IMG/VR virus record: IMGVR_UViG_3300025310_000213
Location: 1 to 54,019 of that record
Length of the DNA: 54,019 nt
Direction: 5' to 3' (one strand)
Origin: a virus
Position numbers and translations under genes: made by a program. Every line of letters begins with the position of its first letter. The first letter of the stretch is position 1. Below, one piece after another: positions 6,716 through 15,638 of the stretch. The notes beneath the pieces were generated by a model, which was given only the letters and a program-made list of their open reading frames with translations, made no database searches and was not told the origin of the DNA.

Positions 6716-7157
6716 ACACTCCCAGGAGCCAGACGTCGTTGTTGGCGTTGTTGGTCACACCCTGCAGGCGATACTTCTTCGAGCCGGCGGTCAGCGGAGA
6801 CATCGTGAGCACTTGTTCCACGAAGCTCGTTGACGTGATGGCGGTGCCGGTGACGTGATCGGCACCGTCGGTCACGTTGCGCACACGAGGCGTCACCGAC
6901 GTTGCGGCATTCGCTGTCTTGCCCTCGACGCGCGCACGGACGGTCAGCCCGGTCAGCAGAGTGCTGTCCATCTGCACGTCACGGAACTCGAACACATCGA
7001 ACGTCCCGTTATGATTGATGGACGCCTCGCGCGAACCACCGAACGACTTCTCGAATCTCACAGCGGCGAGGGCCGCGATGCTGTTCTTGATCTTGTTCGC
7101 CGTTTGATAGCCGAACAGTTGATCGAGCACGAAATCAGACGGAATCTCGAAGGGCAT
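6699..7157 (-). CDS. Tail appendage protein (hypothetical)
   Basis: The 152-residue product is beta-rich, with FEKSFGG and TGLTVRARVEGK segments and an Asn/Thr-rich C-terminus, and has no signal peptide. It overlaps the next gene by 17 bases. The context (between the tail-tip gene and the endolysin) suggests a minor tail or fibre-associated protein. No family is recognised. Confidence 0.6.
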   Translation of the reverse strand: MPFEIPSDFVLDQLFGYQTANKIKNSIAALAAVRFEKSFGGSREASINHNGTFDVFEFRDVQMDSTLLTGLTVRARVEGKTANAATSVTPRVRNVTDGADHVTGTAITSTSFVEQVLTMSPLTAGSKKYRLQGVTNNANNDVWLLGVCETYA

Positions 7158-7534
7158 CAGATATACCTGGGTGCAAATAGAGGGTTGTATTGACGCGCCC
7201 GCTCACGCAGTGCGTCTATCTGTTGATAGAGGGCCAACCACGCGTCTGGCTGCGGCCACGCAGCGAAGTCGAAACCCGGAGCCATGCGTCGCGCAACGGC
7301 TTGCACCGCGCGAGGGCTGGTGAATACGAGTGCTACTCGCGTGAGCCCTTCTGGCGCCTCCCATCCACGTTCACGGTGCTTCTCCATATCGGCCAACCCC
7401 GCGTCGAGAAATGCTTCGAGCGCGTCGACGTTGGAATAGCAGTGAATCAACATGGCGGGCTCCATCGCTTCGAGCACGGCCATGCGACGATGCGCCACGA
7501 AATCGTCCAGCGGAGTGTCTTCGTAGAGAATCAT
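7157..7534 (-). CDS. Hypothetical tail-module protein
   Basis: The 125-residue, mostly helical product (TPLDDFVAHRRMAVLEAMEP, DALEAFLDAGLADMEKHRER) overlaps the tail-tip gene by 4 bases (ATGA). Its small helical nature would suit an assembly chaperone for the adjacent fibres, as in other phages, but this is inference. Confidence 0.6.
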   Translation of the reverse strand: MILYEDTPLDDFVAHRRMAVLEAMEPAMLIHCYSNVDALEAFLDAGLADMEKHRERGWEAPEGLTRVALVFTSPRAVQAVARRMAPGFDFAAWPQPDAWLALYQQIDALRERARQYNPLFAPRYI

Positions 7535-10254
7535 CGGAGTCGCTTTCCGTCCTCACCGTTACTGAAAGCGCCGGTGGTCTCGTCACAAAGGTAGCCGCGG
7601 AGCTTCTGTGCGCTGTTCGCCAACGTCCAGAACGCCGGAAGCAGAGTCGGTGAGCCAGGTTGGTCGTCGCCGAGCACGAAGGCGGTCGAGTAGAGGCGCC
7701 ACACATCGATAGCTTCGAACCGCACGTCGTAGCGTTGTGGATTCGTGATCTGGCGCATGATCCGAAGCGGCCGACCGACCCACCCGTTGGCGCCTCCACC
7801 TTCGACGTGGTCGACCGCAATCACATCGCCGATCTCGTTTGTGAGTCCCTTGAGAGTGGTCGTGAACTTAACCGGGATCGGCGCTTCCTTATTGGCCAGC
7901 AGCCGGCGTTGTGCGATGTCATACGCGACCGCGTCGTCCCGAACGCCCCACAACTCCAACCGCGGCCCTTGCCGCGTCTCCTTCAGCAGCGAGATCGATT
8001 CGGCGTGCTCGATCGTTTTGATGCCGATCCATTCAGCCGGGCCGATACCGGACGACGAGGTCTGCGGAGCATACGTCGCGTAGCGTCGTGCCCACACGTA
8101 GTGGACGCTGTTCTCGACCTTGTCGATCTCCGGTTCTAGGTTGAAGTTGGCCTGGAGGATATCGAACTTCTGCGTATACAACTGCGCGCCGTCGAGCACT
8201 GAGATACGGTCATCAAAGATCGACACAAAGAACTGCGAGTGACGATTGAACCCGCTCTGACAATCACATGAGAGGTTGAGCCGAGCCAACGCGTCGCGTA
8301 GGTTCATCGCGCCGTCGCCTGGAGCGCCAAACATAATGGCGCCGGGATATCCCCCCGCCACGCGATTCGCGTGGACCGCCCGCATGGTGTCGAAGCTCGT
8401 GTTATCGATTTGCGCCTTGACCTGGTCAACCGGGTCGAAGCCTTGCTCCCATACCGGCGCATTGAGCCACGGACCGGACTCCCACGCCTGGAATCCGAAG
8501 TTGGTCACGAAGTGCTTGTAGATGTCCGCGAGTTGCTCGATGAGCAGACCGGTTCCGTCGCCGGCAAACTCGATACCTCGAACGTTCAAGGTGATGGGCG
8601 CCGTGCCGTCTACTGCCTGATCGGCTTTGATCCCTTTCGCGTAGATGATGGTGTAGCGGCGGCCGTTCCTGTCCTGATAGGTCGCGGCGCCCTTCTGCGA
8701 GATGTAGCCGGCGTAACCTGGGATCAGGAAGCTGGCATTCGCGCCTTCGGTCGACGCAGCCTGCCGCACACCGCCGCAATACCACTCGTCGATGCCCTTG
8801 ACGGCATGGCCACACACGACGAATGCTTGCCACGTCGTGCCACCGATAATCTCCTCACCCACGTGAATCGTCGGCACGACGCCACTGCCCTGATCGAGTT
8901 TGATCTGCGTGCCTGGGGCTGTCGGGTCGCCTTCGAATACCGCGTTATTGACGCCAGGTGGTTGAGACGACGGTGCGCGTGACGCGATGCCGGTGTCGTT
9001 CCACTTGTTCAACGCATACTGCCGGCCGAAGCCCATCAGCAACTGCTGCGGCTGTGACCCCACCTGTCGGCCATAGATCCGGCTGCACACGAGGCGTCCT
9101 TCGTAACTCGCGTCTGATGGACCGCCCCACCACAATGCCTGCTGCCCTGACCCGACATTGCCCCATCGCAGTTCGATATACCGAGTCGGATCGGCCTGCA
9201 TCTCTTCAACAGACGGGGCATTCGTCACGATGCACTGGCTTTGGGCAAATTCCTGACGGTGGTCGTTGTCCTGCGCCGGGTTCTGCGGGTCTGGGCAAAC
9301 CGTGCCGAAGCCGTCGACAGGTGCGCCGACAGCCGTGAGCGTGTAGATGTGGGTCGAGCTTCCCGGCGCGCCGAATACCGTGGCTTCAAGCTGCGAATTG
9401 ATCAGGTTCGACTGGACTGTGACCGTCCGCTCCTTCTTGTCAGAGAGGTTGCCGTAGAGGATGGGGACGGGCAGCCCTTCAGACGCCGCCGGGATGTTCG
9501 GGAAGTCCACGCGCGTCAGTTTGCGGAACGGGACGTTCTTTTCGAGGTTGCCGGCGCCCAACGACGACGCCAGGAAGTCCCGACCAGTGAACTCAAAGTG
9601 CAGTGGACCCCGCGGCTTCCAGTCACGCACAATGCCGCGGACCAGGACGAACGGGGTCACCTTCTGACGACGACTCTCGTCGTCAATGATTCGGATGATG
9701 ATCATCCGGTTCTGGAAGAACTTGCCTTTTGCACTGTCAAGGAGGGTGCGGATCTGACGGTCCGTGTCTGAGACGACGAACGAGAACTCCGAGCTCTCGT
9801 AGTTCCCCCGTTCATCGGAAAGGCCGCGCGTGATGTCACCAAACCCGATGACCCGCGCCTCCTTAAATCCACCGTAGTAGTCGCCGTCATCGACGAGATC
9901 CACCGGCGCCCAGAGATACGTCTTAGGTGCCCCGAGCACGTTGACGTGATACAGCTCAATCCACGTCAAACCGATCGACCCGTCCTTCAAGTTGCTGAAG
10001 TCGAGCGTCGAAGCATTCACGTGCCACACGAACGAGTCCGAATTGCCAGAGCCGCCCAGCGCGTCGGCCACAAGGACGGTCACGTTGTAGTCGCCCGCAG
10101 CCGCACCTGAAATCGTGCCCATCACCCGACCGGCCGTGTCCATCGAAAGGCCGGGAGGCAGACCAACGGCGCTATAGACAAGGTTCGGCACAAAGGGCCG
10201 ACCCTGCCTCGACTTCGAGATGCGCTTGGCTGCGTCGTGCGGAAGATTCGCCAT
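7531..10254 (-). CDS. Tail tip / baseplate hub-like protein with Ig-like N-terminus
   Basis: The 907-residue product begins with a short basic stretch, then a putative Ig-like (He_PIG) domain at about 25-85 (GLPPGLSMDTAGRVMGTISG). The region 90-300 holds strands and a TGRDF segment like the domains of siphovirus tail-tip proteins. The middle contains YVRIE-type beta-strands and several cysteines (VVCGHAVKGIDEWYCGG). The C-terminal part (PVKFTTTLKGLTNEIGDVIA, VEGGGANGWVGRPLRI) is typical of hub proteins that contact the host. It lies downstream of the tape measure and minor tail genes, in the usual place for the central tail-tip protein. Enzymatic activity is not evident. Confidence 0.7.
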   Translation of the reverse strand: MANLPHDAAKRISKSRQGRPFVPNLVYSAVGLPPGLSMDTAGRVMGTISGAAAGDYNVTVLVADALGGSGNSDSFVWHVNASTLDFSNLKDGSIGLTWIELYHVNVLGAPKTYLWAPVDLVDDGDYYGGFKEARVIGFGDITRGLSDERGNYESSEFSFVVSDTDRQIRTLLDSAKGKFFQNRMIIIRIIDDESRRQKVTPFVLVRGIVRDWKPRGPLHFEFTGRDFLASSLGAGNLEKNVPFRKLTRVDFPNIPAASEGLPVPILYGNLSDKKERTVTVQSNLINSQLEATVFGAPGSSTHIYTLTAVGAPVDGFGTVCPDPQNPAQDNDHRQEFAQSQCIVTNAPSVEEMQADPTRYIELRWGNVGSGQQALWWGGPSDASYEGRLVCSRIYGRQVGSQPQQLLMGFGRQYALNKWNDTGIASRAPSSQPPGVNNAVFEGDPTAPGTQIKLDQGSGVVPTIHVGEEIIGGTTWQAFVVCGHAVKGIDEWYCGGVRQAASTEGANASFLIPGYAGYISQKGAATYQDRNGRRYTIIYAKGIKADQAVDGTAPITLNVRGIEFAGDGTGLLIEQLADIYKHFVTNFGFQAWESGPWLNAPVWEQGFDPVDQVKAQIDNTSFDTMRAVHANRVAGGYPGAIMFGAPGDGAMNLRDALARLNLSCDCQSGFNRHSQFFVSIFDDRISVLDGAQLYTQKFDILQANFNLEPEIDKVENSVHYVWARRYATYAPQTSSSGIGPAEWIGIKTIEHAESISLLKETRQGPRLELWGVRDDAVAYDIAQRRLLANKEAPIPVKFTTTLKGLTNEIGDVIAVDHVEGGGANGWVGRPLRIMRQITNPQRYDVRFEAIDVWRLYSTAFVLGDDQPGSPTLLPAFWTLANSAQKLRGYLCDETTGAFSNGEDGKRLR

Positions 10255-10257
10255 GAC

Positions 10258-10413
10258 CTAGTTGTTCACGATGTTGATGTCGATGACTTCTCCTGCGTTG
10301 TTCGTCCGATCAGGGAGATTCGAGATCAGCGGAATGACCGAGAATCGAATCTTCCGCTGCACAAGAATTTGCACCCCCGGAAAGTTCTCTGGTGGTTTGA
10401 GCACCTGCGGCAT
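10258..10413 (-). CDS. 51-residue hypothetical protein
   Basis: A short frame with ATG start and a GAGGTGA site. The product starts MPQVLKPPENFPGVQIL and ends DINIVNN; the C-terminus is polar with an NN pair. It sits tightly between the two paralogous tail genes and the tail-tip gene (4 and 8 bases), so it is very likely translated. Function unknown. Confidence 0.65.
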   Translation of the reverse strand: MPQVLKPPENFPGVQILVQRKIRFSVIPLISNLPDRTNNAGEVIDINIVNN

Positions 10414-10421
10414 AACTCACC

Positions 10422-11312
10422 TCACGCGTCGTAACGAGCTAACAACGAAACACCAGCCGGGCCACCCCGAGTCGCCTTACCAGCGTTGTTCGCGAACGTC
10501 GCACCGAGTGGGTAATATTCGTGGCTGTTACCGTAGACGGTCACCGTCACCGGAACACCAGCGGCAAGAGATGCGCTGAAATAGCCGAATAGATTCAATC
10601 CAGCCGGCTTGAAGATTCCCGCGGCGTGGAACTGCGGGAACAGCGTGATGTCGAATCCGTCCACACCAGTCCCGACGAGCGGAGCAAGAATTCCCAGATT
10701 GCCCTCTACACCGAGACCGCCGCTTGATGGTGACCAGAATTCCTGTTCGTAGTTCGGTGCGTTCGGATCGTGGAAGAACGAAAGCAACACACCGCCGTTG
10801 CTGGATACAAGGTTGCCATTGGCATCGACCTCTCGTTCGATCGAGAACCCGATCGCACGCGTGTCAGCCTGGCCATTGACGAACAAGGCCACCAGCGCAC
10901 GGTTCGTATCACCAGTCATCAAACAGTTGAAGCTACTCGTCGAGGTTGAACTCACACAGGTGCGGTGTCGTGTTGACGTTGGACCTGTAAGAGATCCGGA
11001 ACCATTGCTGCCGGTTGCGATCTGCACCCACATGGTGGGCTGCGCAATCGACACGTTACCGGTGCCCCATTCCAGTTTCATGAAGACTGGATTCGTGGAT
11101 TGCAGCGCATCCGCCATGCGCCAGATCTCGTAACCCGCGACCGTGTTCACGGTGCCCGGACGAGTGACGGTAGACCAATCGACTTGACCCGTGTCCCCGG
11201 TCTGCACCCACCCCATCGCGATGAGCGCGTTCTTCACCGCGAGACCGGTAGCCCGGAAATCGGCATCGTTGTCGTGATGAGCTTTCAGCGTGATGACGGT
11301 TCGATAAGCCAT
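10422..11312 (-). CDS. Tail protein, paralogue B
   Basis: The 296-residue product is about one third identical to its upstream neighbour along its whole length: MAYR start, GYEIWR near 60, FMKLEWG, MTGDTNRA, ERE-DANG and a closing ARYDA. The sequence is Gly/Ser/Asn rich with aromatic beta strands, typical of tail fibre or decoration proteins. The pair arose by tandem duplication. The end is 8 bases before the 51-residue gene. Confidence 0.7.
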   Translation of the reverse strand: MAYRTVITLKAHHDNDADFRATGLAVKNALIAMGWVQTGDTGQVDWSTVTRPGTVNTVAGYEIWRMADALQSTNPVFMKLEWGTGNVSIAQPTMWVQIATGSNGSGSLTGPTSTRHRTCVSSTSTSSFNCLMTGDTNRALVALFVNGQADTRAIGFSIEREVDANGNLVSSNGGVLLSFFHDPNAPNYEQEFWSPSSGGLGVEGNLGILAPLVGTGVDGFDITLFPQFHAAGIFKPAGLNLFGYFSASLAAGVPVTVTVYGNSHEYYPLGATFANNAGKATRGGPAGVSLLARYDA

Positions 11313-11318
11313 GTGTCC

Positions 11319-12221
11319 TCAGTTCTCATAGCGTGCCATCACGGTTTGACCTGTCGTGCCTGGGCTTCCTCGCTGGCAATTGCCATTCGAGAAGAAGCTG
11401 CCAAGACAGAAATACGTGCGCGCCTGACCGTAGACGGTGAACTGCACCGTGGTGTAGGCGGGGATGGCCGCGTGGAAATACACGAAGTGATTCAGACCGA
11501 ACGGCTTGAACGAGTTGTGCGCGTGATACTGCGGGAACATCGACACATCTGAGCCAGCCGACCCCGATCCAATACGCGGAGTGAGCACACCCATGTCCTG
11601 TTCGACACCAGTCCCGCCGGCCGTTCGGTTGAAGTATTCCTGTCGAGCATTCCCGCTCATACCGCCGCCAGCGGAGCTCACCGTGACGTAGGCTCCTGTC
11701 CCAACACGACTGCCGTTAGCATCAAGCTCTCGCTCGACGCTGACCAGCATCGCGCGTTGCGTGTTGCCGCTTGCCGCGTTGTCTTTGTAGTGAAGATACA
11801 GACCCATTCGGTCCGTATCTCCAGTGAAGAGGCAATCATGTGGAGTCGTGCTGACGGCATTGCCCATCCCAGCCTGAACACGAGTCGAGGTCACGCCAAC
11901 GAACGAACCGGACCCGTTCATCGCGACGCCGAGTTGAATCCACAGCGACGGTGCTGTTGCTGAATTGGAGACTCCGTATTCAAGCTTGATGAAGATGGGA
12001 TTGGCGGCCTGCAACGAGTCAGCGAAGCGCCAAATCTCATATCCACCGACCGTGTTTACGACCCCAGGCTTTGTGACGGTCGTCCAGTTCACTTGGCCGG
12101 TGTCGGCGGTCTGCACGAGTCCCATCGCGGCAAGTTGCGCACTGATGGCGGACCCCCACGCGCGGAATTCCGTGTCGTCGTTGACACGCGGAACCAACTG
12201 GATGATGTTTCGATATGCCAT
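11319..12221 (-). CDS. Tail protein, paralogue A
   Basis: The 300-residue paralogue of the next gene shares MAYRNII, GDTGQV-like turns, GYEIWRFAD, FIKLEYG, FTGDTDR, VERELDANG, FPQYHA and ARYEN. The C-terminal FKPFGLNHFVYFHAAI block matches FKPAGLNLFGYFSASL in the partner. Divergence is greatest in the middle (about 95-200), where a receptor-contacting loop could lie. It follows the discoidin-like minor tail gene without a gap. Tail adsorption is a reasonable but unproven role. Confidence 0.7.
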   Translation of the reverse strand: MAYRNIIQLVPRVNDDTEFRAWGSAISAQLAAMGLVQTADTGQVNWTTVTKPGVVNTVGGYEIWRFADSLQAANPIFIKLEYGVSNSATAPSLWIQLGVAMNGSGSFVGVTSTRVQAGMGNAVSTTPHDCLFTGDTDRMGLYLHYKDNAASGNTQRAMLVSVERELDANGSRVGTGAYVTVSSAGGGMSGNARQEYFNRTAGGTGVEQDMGVLTPRIGSGSAGSDVSMFPQYHAHNSFKPFGLNHFVYFHAAIPAYTTVQFTVYGQARTYFCLGSFFSNGNCQRGSPGTTGQTVMARYEN

Positions 12222-13016
12222 TTACAGCACCAAACCTCGGCTCACCTCGCTCCACGCGAGATCAAGCTTGTTATGGTTCTTGAACTCTCGCTTGTCCGTC
12301 CGCTTGATGTCGGTCCACCGCACGAGCAAAGCGTCGTTGACTGACGGGTCAGGGACGATGAGAGTCGGCAGCACGCGGCCCTTGCACGCATCCCACCACT
12401 CGCGGATGACAACGAGCCCGGCGTCCGTCGTCTCGACTTCACCCTGAAGTGAGCGGACCTTCACGCCGAAGTCGTAGATGGTTGAAACGCGATAATCCGT
12501 CTCATGTTCGATGAGCGGGCGTTCTACGCTTTCACCGAAGCCCCAGGAGATGTTGTGAACGAGCGACCGCTTCGGAGCACCGAAATGCACGTGACCAAAC
12601 GCGCAGTTAGCGGAATTGGCCGTCACGACGATCAGCCGCCAGTAGCGGTAGGTCCTCGGCGTGATCCCCGTCATGTCTTTCCAAGGGTTCGGCGGGAAGC
12701 CGTCCTTATCCTTCGCACCGACCGTGATCAACTCGTTGATCGGCGGTGCCCCCCAACTGTCAGCGGAGTTGGCCTGGAGCCGTAGCTCAATGCCAGCATC
12801 CAGGTTGTGCATCACGAGGGCAAAGATGTCGATTTCCTTCGCCGACCCGAAGTCGAAGACGATATTCCCGGTGGTCGCCGTGAAGCGGAATGGCTTTGCG
12901 GGATTGCCGTCCAGCAAATTGGCAATCGGATACGCCGCGTCCGCGGTCGACGGCGTCGCTGTGATGGACGGCGTCGCGAGATTGTCAGTCGGATGCTGGA
13001 AAATCAGTCGCCCCAT
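12222..13016 (-). CDS. Minor tail protein with discoidin-like domain
   Basis: The 264-residue product shows a galactose-binding/discoidin-like pattern in the first 150 residues: ANLLDGNPAKPFRF, IVFDFGSAKEIDIFALVMHN, YRYWRLIVVTANS. This jelly-roll module is used for carbohydrate binding. The rest (RPLIEHETDYRVSTIYDFGV, RSLQGEVETTDAGLVVIREW) fits distal-tail proteins. The gene directly follows the tape measure gene, where siphoviruses encode their distal tail protein, so a Dit-like role is likely. Confidence 0.65.
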   Translation of the reverse strand: MGRLIFQHPTDNLATPSITATPSTADAAYPIANLLDGNPAKPFRFTATTGNIVFDFGSAKEIDIFALVMHNLDAGIELRLQANSADSWGAPPINELITVGAKDKDGFPPNPWKDMTGITPRTYRYWRLIVVTANSANCAFGHVHFGAPKRSLVHNISWGFGESVERPLIEHETDYRVSTIYDFGVKVRSLQGEVETTDAGLVVIREWWDACKGRVLPTLIVPDPSVNDALLVRWTDIKRTDKREFKNHNKLDLAWSEVSRGLVL

Positions 13017-13019
13017 CTC

Positions 13020-15638
13020 TTACCTCGTGGGGATACCAAGCGCGACCTGGAGCCGCGTGCGACTGCCACTCTTGTTGCCTTCGAGCCAGTCGAGGAACAG
13101 CGGACCAATCTCCGAATAGACCATCTGCCTGACGGTGTCGACCGTCGCCAGCGGTGTGGTGAGGTTGAAATTGATCGTCGCGGCTCCGCCAGTGCGGCCG
13201 GCGAACCCAACTCGCTCCATCGCCGTGGCCAGAGCAGAGACGATCGTGTTGGGCTGGCCGACGATCTCGGGACTGCGCTCGGCGATCACGCGCATGACCG
13301 GCTTGGCATAGACGCCGCCGCCGGCCGCGCCATAGATCTGCGCAGCGCGATCCCAATCGCCAGGATTGTTCTGCATGAACTGCTGCAGTTCCTCCCACTT
13401 CGGCCGTCGTGCGTCGATGTATGCGAGGACTCGTTCCCGCGCGACAGCTTGACGATCTTCCCGATTGGCTTCCGACGTGTCGCCGGTCCCACCCGCGTTG
13501 GCTTGTTCGGCCGCTCGGGCAATATCTGCTGCGGTGCGAATGCCGTCCGGCGCTCCCTGGATGTCGTAGCGCACCGGAACGACGATTTCGTTGCCGAACT
13601 CGTCGCGAATGATCTGCATCTCCCGGCCGACGGTGCGGATCGAATCTTTGACTCGATCAAATCCATTGACCGCCGACGACGTGAGGTCTTTCTGAGCCTG
13701 GCTAGCGCGGTCCATCTTGGCGCGGATCTCATCGATCACTTGCTGAACAGCCTCACCACCTTCCTTCTCCGCTCGCCACAATCGATCAGCGTCGGCCAGG
13801 GCCTCCTCGGCGCTGACGCCGACCGCCACGTAGGCGTCGCGGATCGCGATCACCGTCGCGGCGCCGACTTCGTTGCCTTTCCACGCTCCCTTGATGGCTT
13901 CCTGCACCTCCGCCATCTGCTGGGGATTGAGTCCGTCCAGCAGCCCCTGCCGGAAGTTTTTCGCAACCTCACGCCCCTCAAGCTCCTGCTCGGACGGCCC
14001 GCCGAACAATCCCTTGATCCATCCACCGAGCTTCTTCAGGCCCTTGACGGCCAAGTCCGTCAAGGCGCCGATTCCCTGTTGAATGAGAGGGCCAAGCGGA
14101 CCGGCAGGGCCGAGGAAGAACCCGAGTCCCTGCTGCAGCAGGCTCCCGAACATTCCGCCGCCACCACCCTGACCAAAGAGGCCACCGATCATCCCTTGGA
14201 GCTTGCCGGTGACCTTGCCCATAAAGCCGTCGAGCGAACTGCTCAACGTGCCGAGCGCTCCGCCCTCACCGAAGAGACCGCCCATCCATCCCGGCATCTG
14301 CGACTGCAGGCCAGTGAACATGTTTGAGAAGAGGCCGGACACTTGCTGAGTGGAGTTGAAGGTCGGACCGACCATCACGGTATCGAGCTTGCCGAACTCA
14401 ACCTCGATCCCTTTAATCATGTCGGGCACGAACGAATGCCCGACGACCGCGTCATACATGTTCTTGAAGAACCCGGTGACGGCACCGACCTTCTCGCCGA
14501 TCCACTTCACGACGGCCGCGAACTTGTCGACGAGCCACTCCTTCACGGCGCCATAGACGTTCTTGACGATCGGGCCGATGGTGTCCCACTTCTGCCAGAC
14601 CGCGAGGCCAGCAAGAATTCCAGCGACGACCAATCCTGCCGGCATGGTGAACAGCGCAGCGAGTCCCTTCAACGCGATCGGCAGCGTTGACGAGATGAGA
14701 GGCACGATCGTGCCGGTTAGGAACGTCGACAGCCCCGCGAACGCACCGCTCAGCCCCGACGCGCCGATCATGGGCAGCAGTGTCGTGAATGCTTTCTTCA
14801 GCGGTCCGACCGCTCCACTCACGAGACTGACCGCGCCAGAGGCCGCCGTGATCACCGATGCCCACTGGCCGATCTGCGGCGATGTGGCGATCCATGAGTT
14901 GAGACCGTCCACGAAATTCGCGACGCTCGCTTTTGACGCGGCGATCTTGTCGCCGAAGTCGACCTGGGCCTTGCCATTCGCCTCGACGATCGTCTTGAGC
15001 CGTTCCTTCGTGGCGATGGCTAGGGCCTCAACCTTTTCCTGTTCCGACAGATCCTTCGCGGCTTTCCCGACCTTATCCGCGTAAGCCTGGATCGCTGCCG
15101 TGTTGTCGATGACGCCAACGAGCATTTCTGCGCCGCGAGTCCGGCCGGTTGCCATCGATTGCGCGAGCGTATTGAATGCCGTCGTGGCGTCCATTCCGGT
15201 GCGATCGGCCAGGATGCGCGCGGAGTCCGCAAGCAACGCGAAGTCCGCCTCACTCGCTTTGAGGCCGGCAGTGAGGGCCTGGTTGGCAAGTTGCAGGAGT
15301 TGAGCGTCGGAGACTGTGCCGGCAAACGACGACCGCAGCGTGTTGAGCGTTGCTACGGCATCGTTGCCGATCGCCACGTTCAACTGCGTGAAGGAGTCGC
15401 GCAGGTCGAGCACGTCGGCACCACGAGCGCCCATCGCTCCGATTCCAGCAGCAACACCTGCGACAGCACCTGCGACAACGGTGGCAGCCGTCGCCATTTC
15501 AGAGAACGAGACCTTCGATTTCTGTGTCGCCTGAACGGTCTGCTGCTCAACCTGCTGCGTGAAGGCGGAGATCTGGGCCGACGCCTCGTTGAGTAGCGCC
15601 CTGGCCTTGATGATCAGTTCAATATTGTTATCGGCCAT
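13020..15638 (-). CDS. Tail tape measure protein
   Basis: The 872-residue product sets tail length and is threaded through the tube during assembly. The N-terminal 120 residues are a heptad-rich coil (LIIKARALLNEASAQISAF) followed by a hydrophobic Ala/Gly segment (VVAGAVAGVAAGIGAMG). Further hydrophobic stretches lie at about 290-380. A Gly-rich segment (about 450-520) contains GGLFGQGGGGGMFGSLL. The C-terminal third is charged and helical. It is the largest tail gene and directly follows the chaperone frames, the standard order in siphoviruses. It overlaps the chaperone frame's end by 11 bases. Confidence 0.9.
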   Translation of the reverse strand: MADNNIELIIKARALLNEASAQISAFTQQVEQQTVQATQKSKVSFSEMATAATVVAGAVAGVAAGIGAMGARGADVLDLRDSFTQLNVAIGNDAVATLNTLRSSFAGTVSDAQLLQLANQALTAGLKASEADFALLADSARILADRTGMDATTAFNTLAQSMATGRTRGAEMLVGVIDNTAAIQAYADKVGKAAKDLSEQEKVEALAIATKERLKTIVEANGKAQVDFGDKIAASKASVANFVDGLNSWIATSPQIGQWASVITAASGAVSLVSGAVGPLKKAFTTLLPMIGASGLSGAFAGLSTFLTGTIVPLISSTLPIALKGLAALFTMPAGLVVAGILAGLAVWQKWDTIGPIVKNVYGAVKEWLVDKFAAVVKWIGEKVGAVTGFFKNMYDAVVGHSFVPDMIKGIEVEFGKLDTVMVGPTFNSTQQVSGLFSNMFTGLQSQMPGWMGGLFGEGGALGTLSSSLDGFMGKVTGKLQGMIGGLFGQGGGGGMFGSLLQQGLGFFLGPAGPLGPLIQQGIGALTDLAVKGLKKLGGWIKGLFGGPSEQELEGREVAKNFRQGLLDGLNPQQMAEVQEAIKGAWKGNEVGAATVIAIRDAYVAVGVSAEEALADADRLWRAEKEGGEAVQQVIDEIRAKMDRASQAQKDLTSSAVNGFDRVKDSIRTVGREMQIIRDEFGNEIVVPVRYDIQGAPDGIRTAADIARAAEQANAGGTGDTSEANREDRQAVARERVLAYIDARRPKWEELQQFMQNNPGDWDRAAQIYGAAGGGVYAKPVMRVIAERSPEIVGQPNTIVSALATAMERVGFAGRTGGAATINFNLTTPLATVDTVRQMVYSEIGPLFLDWLEGNKSGSRTRLQVALGIPTR

